Part shown: positions 1-5,491 of the stretch, one piece after another
Position numbering within the stretch: the first letter of the stretch is position 1
Layout of the letters: the number at the start of each line of letters is the position of its first letter
DNA from: Spirochaetota bacterium
Lineage (GTDB): Bacteria; Spirochaetota; B62-G9; DRHN01
Assembly (NCBI GenBank): GCA_023136305.1
Contig: JAGLSF010000147.1
Coordinates: 1-5,611, forward strand
Direction of reading: 5' to 3'
DNA: 5,611 nucleotides
Program-made: the position numbers and the translations under genes
Notes under the pieces: model-generated
Databases searched by the model: none
Told to the model about the DNA's origin: nothing
Seen by the model: the letters and a program-made list of their open reading frames with translations, nothing else

Positions 1-1
1 T

Positions 2-634
2 TCGCCGATTATCTATGGGAGCGCCTGGTCGACATTCGATATGAGGCAGGCAAACGTGCTGATCGGCTCACCGGAAACCGTGCTGATGAGAATAGCAGGC
101 GCCCAGCTCGCTGAATTTTACCACCTGCCCCATCATACCATCGCTCCCGATACCGATGCCCATGTGATGGATGAGCAGCTTTCCTGGGAAAAGTTTGCAA
201 CGACCTGGGGCTCCTTCCTCGGCCAGGCGGACCTCATCGTAAACGGGGGCATGTTCAGCACGGGATTGACGGTGAGCTTCGAGCAGCTGGTTATTGATAA
301 TGAGATTTTCTCTTATATAAAGAGACTGTCCCGCGGCATTCTAGTCGATGAAGACACACTTGCACTGGACATTATAGAAAGGGTCGGGCCGAAGGGGGAC
401 TATCTCGGAGAGGAGCATACGCTGCGTCACCTTAAGAGCGGAGAACACTGGGAACCCCTGATATCTACGAGAGAGATATACGAGAACTGGCAGAGAGAAG
501 GCAGGAAGGATATAGTGGAGAACGCCCACGAAAAGGTGCAGTGGATATTGAAGAACCACAGGGTCGCCGAACTCTCCGACAGTAGCAAGGGGGATATTCG
601 GGCCATCATCAAAGGCTTCGAGGGATCACCCTAG
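2..634 (+). CDS. MttB-family (trimethylamine methyltransferase-like) protein, C-terminal part, 5' end outside window
   Basis: The open frame enters the window at position 2 and gives 210 residues to a TAG stop, roughly the C-terminal 40-45% of a protein of about 480-500 residues. Family marks seen: SPIIYGSAWSTFDMR at the edge, ANVLIGSPE, the long helical stretch ETVLMRIAGAQLAEFYHLP, FEQLVIDNEI, LALDIIERVGPKGDYL followed by EEHT, and a C-terminal helix ending ILKNHRV. Known MttB enzymes are TIM-barrel methyltransferases that move a methyl group from a quaternary or tertiary amine to a cognate corrinoid protein in the cytoplasm. Only trimethylamine MttB carries pyrrolysine (residue 334 in Methanosarcina barkeri). 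The equivalent region appears to lie inside this part and contains no in-frame TAG, so this is probably a non-pyrrolysine member of unknown substrate. The ATG at 41 is internal, not the start, because conserved sequence continues upstream of it. Its stop overlaps that of the opposing hydrolase gene. Confidence 0.92.
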   Translation, partial: SPIIYGSAWSTFDMRQANVLIGSPETVLMRIAGAQLAEFYHLPHHTIAPDTDAHVMDEQLSWEKFATTWGSFLGQADLIVNGGMFSTGLTVSFEQLVIDNEIFSYIKRLSRGILVDEDTLALDIIERVGPKGDYLGEEHTLRHLKSGEHWEPLISTREIYENWQREGRKDIVENAHEKVQWILKNHRVAELSDSSKGDIRAIIKGFEGSP

Positions 635-1344
635 ATGTATTTTCTCATCTGTTCCAATATCCAGTCAGAGTCTCTCACCTGACAGTACATCTCGCCAAGA
701 ACACGCACCGCCGCTTCGTGGAAATCTTCATCTGGGGATGCGGTACCGTCCTCCACGTATGTCACGAGGTATCCAAGATCGCACCCGGTTCTGACCGTAT
801 CCTCGACGCAGGAGTTTCCCCACACGCCGCAAGCAAGAAAAGATTTGATTCCCCTGTCCTGCAAGATTTCGTGGAGATCTGTCGACAGAAAGGCAGAGCC
901 CGTCACTTTGGTTAATATGATTTCGTCAGGAAGGGGTTTCAGATCATCAATGATGTGCATCTCCCGGTTTGATACAGAGGGCCAGTAGGATTTTCCTGAA
1001 TCTTCCGCATGCTGTTCGAAACGAAGTCTCCAGAGCGGCGGCATATCGGAAGCATCAGCGAGACGACTCGCGAAGTACACATGAACAATGGTGAGGTTTT
1101 GCTGTCTGAAAAATGAGAGCAGTTTCTGTATGGTTGGAACAACCGTATTGGAGATTCGATTGTAATAGTACTCGTGAGAGTCGCTCGTGGTGCCTGTTCC
1201 TCGCGTACCGATGAGATCCCACTCACTGTTCGCGTCGTAATTCTGCATATCGATGATGAGGATTGCCGTGGTTGCGGGATGAATCCACTCCTCATCGGCA
1301 ATGCCGAACCAGCCGTTTGTATCGAACCGAAATCCATGTTTCAT
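631..1344 (-). CDS. Isochorismatase-family cysteine hydrolase
   Basis: This is a complete 237-residue protein of the usual size for the isochorismatase-like hydrolase fold. The family's catalytic triad can be read: Asp32 in AILIIDMQNYD, Lys146 in LTKVTGSAF, and nucleophile Cys179 in GNSCVEDTVRTGCDLGY. SAF and STDL after the lysine and VEDGTAS near residues 197-203 are also typical. Members hydrolyse amide, carbamoyl or vinyl-ether bonds (nicotinamidase, N-carbamoylsarcosine amidase, ureidoacrylate or biuret hydrolase, isochorismatase), and the substrate cannot be read from these motifs. There is no signal peptide, so it is cytoplasmic. The ATG start is supported by AGGTG six bases upstream and a TATAAT further up. 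It lies opposite two MttB-family genes, converging on one and diverging from the other. That makes an amidase acting on a methylated amine derivative attractive, but this is only inference. The position before the Cys reads VWGNS where many relatives have a Thr-Asn pair. Confidence 0.9.
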   Translation of the reverse strand: MKHGFRFDTNGWFGIADEEWIHPATTAILIIDMQNYDANSEWDLIGTRGTGTTSDSHEYYYNRISNTVVPTIQKLLSFFRQQNLTIVHVYFASRLADASDMPPLWRLRFEQHAEDSGKSYWPSVSNREMHIIDDLKPLPDEIILTKVTGSAFLSTDLHEILQDRGIKSFLACGVWGNSCVEDTVRTGCDLGYLVTYVEDGTASPDEDFHEAAVRVLGEMYCQVRDSDWILEQMRKYI

Positions 1345-1350
1345 GTTTTA

Positions 1351-1355
1351 CACCT
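1351..1355 (-). promoter_or_regulatory. Ribosome binding site of the cysteine hydrolase
   Basis: On the - strand AGGTG lies six bases before the ATG at 1344-1342. It is a modest but well-spaced Shine-Dalgarno match and supports this start over later ATG codons such as Met101. Confidence 0.6.
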
Positions 1356-1378
1356 ATCTAAAATTCGCCTTTCAATTT

Positions 1379-1407
1379 ATTATACGGATTTATAGATGCA
1401 TTGACTC
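1379..1407 (-). promoter_or_regulatory. Putative sigma-70-type promoter of the cysteine hydrolase
   Basis: The - strand carries a perfect TATAAT at 1384-1379. A weak -35 candidate, GAGTCA (3 of 6 matches to TTGACA), lies 17 bases upstream at 1407-1402. Transcription would begin near 1372, leaving a 5' untranslated leader of just under 30 bases that includes the AGGTG site. The weak -35 could mean an activator is needed, but no clear operator palindrome was found. Confidence 0.45.
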
Positions 1408-1431
1408 TCAAAACCTATCCGCCGGTACAAG
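1401..1431 (+). promoter_or_regulatory. Possible promoter of the mttB-like/dehydrogenase unit
   Basis: TTGACT at 1401-1406 matches the -35 consensus in five of six positions. The best -10 candidate is TACAAG at 1426-1431, with a long 19-base spacer, so the match is poor overall. It overlaps the -35 region of the divergent hydrolase promoter, so the two directions could interfere or be co-regulated. Low confidence. Confidence 0.22.
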
Positions 1432-1444
1432 TCATTTCTGTCAA

Positions 1445-1450
1445 AGGGGG
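1445..1450 (+). promoter_or_regulatory. Ribosome binding site of the complete mttB-like gene
   Basis: AGGGGG lies eight bases before the ATG at 1459, a purine-rich Shine-Dalgarno at good spacing that fixes this start. Confidence 0.65.
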
Positions 1451-1458
1451 ACTTAAAC

Positions 1459-2907
1459 ATGTTACAGGGATTCTTAAGGAAGATCAAACCACTGAATATA
1501 CTAACAAACACAGAGATTCAGAAGATACATGAAGGAGCTTTGCACGTCCTCGAAAGAACAGGTGTGAATTTTCTGCATGATCGGGCCCTTGAAATGTTGA
1601 AAAAGCATGGTTGCAGCACTGATTTTAATACCAGGAGGGCGAGAATTCCCGGCTGGCTCGTTGAGAGATGCATAGACGATACGCCAGTCAGTTTCAAAAT
1701 GAAAGCGCGGATTGAGCAACACGACCTGCACATCGGTAATAATCGACTCTATTATCTATCAGGAGCGGGATTACAAATTGTCGATCTGGACACCTGGGAG
1801 GCGAGGCCGGCAACGCTGAAGGAACTCGACGAGGCTTCAAGGGTATCGGATGCACTCGAAAGCGTGCATATGGTGGCTGACACGGCTCCCTATACCGACA
1901 TTGTTGGAGTTCCTCCCGTAATGACGTCGCTCGTGGATGTGGCAAGCCATCTGAGAAACACGACGAAAATAACCATAACGGACAATGGTAATGATCTGGA
2001 ATTGTTCCACATCAAAATGGCCGCTGCCGTAGGTGTGGACATACTCGCCTTCGTCGGTTCATCAGCCCCCCTCACCTACGACGAGGCTTCCTGTCAGGCC
2101 ATTCTCAGATATTCGGATGCGGGTTTCCCATTTTTCCTGATCAGCAGTGATATGATGGGCGGAACCGGTCCGGCTACCATAGCCGGCTCACTGGTAACAA
2201 CAATCGCTGAAATTCTGGCTGGCATAGTATTCATCCAGGTTGCGCGAAAAGGCACGGGAGTAATAGCAGGTGATTATACCATGCCTCTGGATATGAGGAC
2301 AGGCCACCCAGGTTTCTGTGACATGTCAACTGCACTCCATACCGCGGCATTCAACCAGATAATGCGAAAATACCGTATACCCTCATTTGCGAACTGTCCC
2401 GGCATGGGCAGCGCGAAAACAATTGACGTACAATCCGGATACGAGAGGTCGATGTCGACGCTCAATGCAGCCCTGTCCGGGGCGAACCTCATAGTGCTCC
2501 ATGGCAGTGTTTACGGTGAATACACCTATCATCCCGCCTGTGCGGTACTGGATGATGACATCGCAACTTGGGTTGGACGTGTGATTGAAGGATTCGAGAT
2601 CAATAATGAGACCCTGGCTCTCGACCTCATCGATGAAGTCGGCCCTATCCCGGGCTCTTATCTTGATAAACCGCACACGAGAACCTGGTGGAGGAGCCAG
2701 CAGTTCATACCCAGATCAGCAGACCGTTCAACCTACCCTGAGTGGATGAAGTCAGGAAAAAAAACGGCACTCTACCATGCCAGGGAAAGACTCGGGGAGA
2801 TACTCCGCTCCCATAGAGTGGTGCCCCTCAATGAAGACGCCGATAAAGCCCTCGATGAGATATTGAAAGAAGCAGAGGGGTATTACAGGGAGAAAGACCT
2901 TCTCTGA
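1459..2907 (+). CDS. MttB-superfamily methyltransferase, non-pyrrolysine type
   Basis: This is a complete 482-residue protein, close to the 470-500 residues usual for the family. In order: an N-terminal helical segment (about 10-55, HEGALHVLERTGVNF), a barrel core with MTSLVDVASHLRNTTK near 155-170, the MttB hallmark MMGGTGPATIAGSLVTTIAE at 232-251, VIAGDYTMPLDMRTG near 268-282, and the stretch from ALDLIDEVGPIPGSYL to HT at 387-407. The C-terminal helix bears RAD/DR-type and ILRSHRVVPL sequences. No in-frame amber codon is present, so pyrrolysine is absent. Known non-pyrrolysine relatives demethylate glycine betaine (MtgB), proline betaine (MtpB) or carnitine (MtcB) and methylate a corrinoid protein. 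The substrate here is unknown. It is clearly a distant paralogue of the partial gene at the window start, not a recent duplicate. Base composition looks somewhat lower in G+C (near 47% in a sampled stretch) than the genes downstream. It is probably co-transcribed with the dehydrogenase. Confidence 0.93.
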   Translation: MLQGFLRKIKPLNILTNTEIQKIHEGALHVLERTGVNFLHDRALEMLKKHGCSTDFNTRRARIPGWLVERCIDDTPVSFKMKARIEQHDLHIGNNRLYYLSGAGLQIVDLDTWEARPATLKELDEASRVSDALESVHMVADTAPYTDIVGVPPVMTSLVDVASHLRNTTKITITDNGNDLELFHIKMAAAVGVDILAFVGSSAPLTYDEASCQAILRYSDAGFPFFLISSDMMGGTGPATIAGSLVTTIAEILAGIVFIQVARKGTGVIAGDYTMPLDMRTGHPGFCDMSTALHTAAFNQIMRKYRIPSFANCPGMGSAKTIDVQSGYERSMSTLNAALSGANLIVLHGSVYGEYTYHPACAVLDDDIATWVGRVIEGFEINNETLALDLIDEVGPIPGSYLDKPHTRTWWRSQQFIPRSADRSTYPEWMKSGKKTALYHARERLGEILRSHRVVPLNEDADKALDEILKEAEGYYREKDLL

Positions 2908-2933
2908 GGGGACAGTCTTGTGGGACAGTAATC

Positions 2934-2940
2934 AGGAGGA
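2934..2940 (+). promoter_or_regulatory. Strong ribosome binding site that decides the dehydrogenase start
   Basis: AGGAGGA, a full Shine-Dalgarno, lies seven bases before an in-frame TTG at 2948 and ten before an adjacent GTG at 2951. The longer reading frame begins at a TTG at 2918 with GAGGGG (2906-2911) six bases upstream. The stronger site favours the start at 2948 (or 2951) and would make the first ten codons of the longer frame untranslated leader. Confidence 0.6.
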
Positions 2941-2947
2941 TAGAAAA

Positions 2948-4426
2948 TTGGTGCTACCCTATGATCCTGCCGATGGAGACACCTTCTGGAAAGCAATCAA
3001 GAGTATAAAGGGCTACCCCAAAAACAATCCGGACAGGCTGATCAGGCACATGCTTTTTGAGTCGGATGCCTTGTTCAAGCTCCCCCGGCTGCTAGGCCGG
3101 TTGGGTGCGTCCCCGGCACAACCACTGCTGGTGGTTACGGATTCAACACCAATGCGGCGAGGCCGGGAGAGACTCAAACCGCTGGTGCTGGTGGTGCTTG
3201 AAAAGGCTGGCTGGAATCCCGAACCACTGGTTCTTGAGCCGTACACCGGCGAACATGTCCGTACCGACATGGAACAGATAGGCACAGTAGAGGCCAGGCT
3301 GCAGGAGAAAGCTGTTGTCCTTTCTCTGGGTTCCGGCACTGTCACCGATATCGTCAAGCAGGCCTGTTACAACTTCGAAAAAAAGACCGGGCATCGTCCG
3401 ACATACGCGGCCTATCCAACGGCCAACAGCATGGGTGCCTATACCTCCAACGTCGCCACTGTCTATCTGCGCGGTGTCAAGCGTTCACTGCCTTCCAGGC
3501 TTCCGGACGCCCTGGTCTATGACCTGGAAACGCTACGTGATGCACCCTATACGATGACCGTCGCCGGTACAGGTGATATGCTGGCATGCTTTATAAGTTT
3601 CCCCGACTGGCTTATTGCACACCGTCTAGGATTTGATCCCAGTTATTCGGAGTTCCAGCAAGTATTGATGGGGCCTATTGAAAAGGTTTTTGTGGATCAC
3701 GCGGATCAGATTCGTGAGGGCACACTTGAAGGTGTGGCCCTGCAGGCCAGGTTCATGGCGGCTGCCGGGGTTGGAGTTTCTCTTCTCAACGCCAGTACGC
3801 CGCTGTCCGGTTATGAACACATTATTTCCCATCTCATCGATCAGCAGGCTGAGTTCTCCAACAGACCCCCGTCATCCCACGGCACGCAGGTCGTGCTGGC
3901 GACGCTGCTGGTAAGCATAGCTTACAGGTGTTTCCTCGACAATTTCAAACCGTCAGAGGTTGATCTTGAGCACTGCTATCCCTCAGCAGACACCATGAAG
4001 AGACGCATCGATTCGGCCTTCGCTGCCATGGACCCTTCCGGGGAGGCTGCGGCCGAGTGCTGGGACGAGTACCGTATCAAGCTGGATGCATGGCATGCCA
4101 ACAGACGGGCCTTTGAGCGTTTTTTTAACGACTGGCCGGAGATCCGGAGCAGGATCGAGCAGTATCTGAGACCTCCTCGATGGATCGCCCGTGTTCTGAC
4201 CAACCTTGGCTCCCCTCTGAGCTTTGATGAGCTTGAGCCGCCGGTAACGGAGGATCAGGTCAGGTTTGCATTCCTGAATGCGCCGCTCATACGCCGCCGG
4301 GTGACTCTCGGCGATCTGCTCATTTTCCTTGATTGGAACCGTGAGGCGCTCTGGGACCACGTGTGGCATGAATCAAAAGCGGTTGTCGAGGCGGCGAGGT
4401 GTCAACGGGATCAGAGGAGAAACTGA
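2948..4426 (+). CDS. Iron-containing alcohol dehydrogenase family, sn-glycerol-1-phosphate dehydrogenase (AraM/EgsA)-like
   Basis: The protein has 492 residues from 2948, or 502 from TTG 2918; numbering here uses the 502 form. The NAD(P)-binding motif GSGTVTDIVK is at 138-147. The family segment PTANSMGAYTSNVA follows at 167-180. Predicted metal ligands are Asp220 (GTGDMLA), a His of SGYEHIISH (301 or 305) and His321 (SHGTQVVLATLL). The C-terminal RRRVTLGDLL near 459-467 resembles the AraM tail. Known members reduce dihydroxyacetone phosphate to sn-glycerol-1-phosphate with NAD(P)H and a divalent metal in the cytoplasm. Two departures are visible: the conserved SMDG reads SMGA, so the active-site Asp is Gly173, and the protein is about 100 residues longer than the roughly 394-residue Bacillus AraM, with added sequence near 350-415. 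The substrate may therefore differ. It follows the mttB-like gene by 10-40 bases, so the two are probably one operon, suggesting oxidation of a polyol or hydroxylated backbone. Confidence 0.85.
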   Translation: MVLPYDPADGDTFWKAIKSIKGYPKNNPDRLIRHMLFESDALFKLPRLLGRLGASPAQPLLVVTDSTPMRRGRERLKPLVLVVLEKAGWNPEPLVLEPYTGEHVRTDMEQIGTVEARLQEKAVVLSLGSGTVTDIVKQACYNFEKKTGHRPTYAAYPTANSMGAYTSNVATVYLRGVKRSLPSRLPDALVYDLETLRDAPYTMTVAGTGDMLACFISFPDWLIAHRLGFDPSYSEFQQVLMGPIEKVFVDHADQIREGTLEGVALQARFMAAAGVGVSLLNASTPLSGYEHIISHLIDQQAEFSNRPPSSHGTQVVLATLLVSIAYRCFLDNFKPSEVDLEHCYPSADTMKRRIDSAFAAMDPSGEAAAECWDEYRIKLDAWHANRRAFERFFNDWPEIRSRIEQYLRPPRWIARVLTNLGSPLSFDELEPPVTEDQVRFAFLNAPLIRRRVTLGDLLIFLDWNREALWDHVWHESKAVVEAARCQRDQRRN

Positions 4427-4459
4427 ATGAGTTTTCACGCTGAGATGAAGCTGTGCTGA
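4427..4459 (+). other. 10-codon micro-ORF directly after the dehydrogenase stop
   Basis: An ATG abuts the dehydrogenase TGA and opens a frame MSFHAEMKLC that ends in TGA. AGAGGAGA at 4413-4420 lies seven bases before that ATG and would be a good Shine-Dalgarno. It could be a translated leader, the eroded start of a lost third operon gene, or chance. No function is claimed. Confidence 0.25.
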
Positions 4460-4476
4460 GCCGGCCGTATAACCTG

Positions 4477-4506
4477 TTGGAAATTTCTTTAATGAAATGG
4501 TACGAT
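4477..4506 (+). promoter_or_regulatory. Possible promoter of the peptidase-nuclease unit
   Basis: TTGGAA at 4477-4482 and TACGAT at 4501-4506, 18 bases apart, each match four of six consensus bases. Transcription would start near 4513, about 36 bases before the ATG. Between the two elements lie GAAATTTC, an 8-base palindrome (4480-4487), and an AT-rich inverted repeat ATTTC/GAAAT (4483-4487 and 4494-4498) that could be an operator. The gap of 122 bases from the dehydrogenase supports a separate transcription unit. Confidence 0.3.
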
Positions 4507-4534
4507 CGATCTGAAGAAGTGAAATTTTCTGGAT

Positions 4535-4541
4535 AGAGAGG
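4535..4541 (+). promoter_or_regulatory. Ribosome binding site of the cysteine peptidase
   Basis: AGAGAGG lies seven bases before the ATG at 4549 and supports that start. Confidence 0.6.
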
Positions 4542-4548
4542 TACCGAC

Positions 4549-5463
4549 ATGAGTGAGATCTACAAGAAGAGGGGTATGGGGTGGCTTCCCGATTATCCCG
4601 ATTTGAGGGACTACACCGTGGAGCACGACTCGCTCGCCCAACGGCTTCGAAAAAACGGGCAGAGGGACACCGTCAAGACCATGCTCCAGAAGACGGGCGC
4701 TTCGGCGATCAGGGACGACCTCCCCACGAAGACGGATCTCCGCGAGTGGTGCCCGCCGATCGAGGATCAGGAGTCGCTCGGTTCCTGCACCTCCCAGGCC
4801 GGTGTCGGCCTGGTCGAGTATTTCCAGATCCGGTCCTTCGGCACACACATCGATGCTTCCCGCCTCTTTCTGTACAAAACGACCAGGAACCTGATGCACC
4901 TGACAGGGGATACCGGCGCCTATCTCCGGCTCACCATGGGAGCGATGGTGCTCTTCGGTGTTCCCCCCGAGGAGTACTGGCCCTACGAAATAGAGGATTT
5001 CGACAACGAGCCGGGCGCTTTCTGCTATGCCTTCGCGCAAAACTACCAGTCCATCAGCTATTACCGGCTCGATCCTCCCGGAACTAAGCCGGAAGAGCTT
5101 CTGGGCAGGATAAAGACGAATCTTGCCGCAGGGCTTCCCTCCATGTTCGGTTTTTCGGTGTACAGTTCGATCTCGCAGGCGGAAGACACCGGTAAGATCC
5201 TCTTCCCTGCACCCGGCGAATGGCTCAGGGGAGGCCATGCAGCGGCTACCGTGGGCTACGACGACGCGGTCAAGATACAGAACACCAATCCAGGCGGAAC
5301 CCAGACCACCGGTGCCCTTATCATACGTAATTCCTGGGGAACGGAATGGGGTGCGGAGGGGTATGGATGGCTCCCCTATGAGTACGTGCTGAAAGGGCTG
5401 GCGGTTGACTGGTGGTCGCTGTTGAAGAACGAGTGGATAGACACGGGGCAGTTCAAGATATGA
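4549..5463 (+). CDS. Papain-like (C1A) cysteine peptidase
   Basis: This is a complete 304-residue protein whose papain-family active site can be read in order: oxyanion Gln74 and nucleophile Cys80 in IEDQESLGSCTSQA, general base His230 in RGGHAAATVGYDD, and Asn261 in IIRNSWGTEWGAEGYGWLPY, with the conserved Trp263 beside it. YWPYE near 143-147 is also typical. The family cleaves peptide or isopeptide bonds. The 65-70 residues before the catalytic domain are too short for a classical inhibitory propeptide; they include PDYPDLRDYT, an N-terminal PDxRDY motif common in bacterial and phage-type C1 peptidases. No signal peptide or membrane segment is seen, which suggests cytoplasmic action, unlike most exported papains. 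G+C is higher (near 58% in a sampled stretch) than the mttB-like gene. An SNase-domain gene follows after 28 bases. The target is unknown. All catalytic residues are present, so it is likely active. Confidence 0.92.
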   Translation: MSEIYKKRGMGWLPDYPDLRDYTVEHDSLAQRLRKNGQRDTVKTMLQKTGASAIRDDLPTKTDLREWCPPIEDQESLGSCTSQAGVGLVEYFQIRSFGTHIDASRLFLYKTTRNLMHLTGDTGAYLRLTMGAMVLFGVPPEEYWPYEIEDFDNEPGAFCYAFAQNYQSISYYRLDPPGTKPEELLGRIKTNLAAGLPSMFGFSVYSSISQAEDTGKILFPAPGEWLRGGHAAATVGYDDAVKIQNTNPGGTQTTGALIIRNSWGTEWGAEGYGWLPYEYVLKGLAVDWWSLLKNEWIDTGQFKI

Positions 5464-5480
5464 ACGGGCGGCCCCTGACC

Positions 5481-5484
5481 GGAG
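5481..5484 (+). promoter_or_regulatory. Ribosome binding site of the SNase-like gene
   Basis: GGAG lies seven bases before the ATG at 5492. The competing ATG at 5460, overlapping the peptidase stop, opens a frame that ends after 20 codons and lacks the nuclease motif, so 5492 is the start. Confidence 0.5.
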
Positions 5485-5491
5485 CTGTGAA

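Noticed and set aside
632..682. Amber read-through (pyrrolysine) of the partial mttB-like gene's TAG
   Set aside because: Read-through would add only 15 residues with no family similarity before a TGA, and the protein already ends where MttB-family proteins end. The pyrrolysine site of MttB is internal, not C-terminal.
939..1395. Alternative open frames over the cysteine hydrolase (for example 939-1337 - strand and 1174-1395 + strand)
   Set aside because: The hydrolase frame carries the full Asp-Lys-Cys triad; the other frames have no motif and low-complexity Arg/Ser-rich translations.
1352..1419. Direct repeat ACCTATC at 1352-1358 and 1413-1419
   Set aside because: Seven bases in an AT-rich gap, 61 bases apart, with no symmetry; expected by chance and not supported as an operator.
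3013..4369. Several 70-130 codon open frames on both strands inside the dehydrogenase gene
   Set aside because: All are shadows of a frame with clear nucleotide-binding and metal-ligand motifs, and none has its own family signature.
4476..4493. Sigma-54 promoter resembling TTGGAAATTTCTTTAATG
   Set aside because: The required GG and GC doublets at ten-base spacing are not both present; only the GG half fits.
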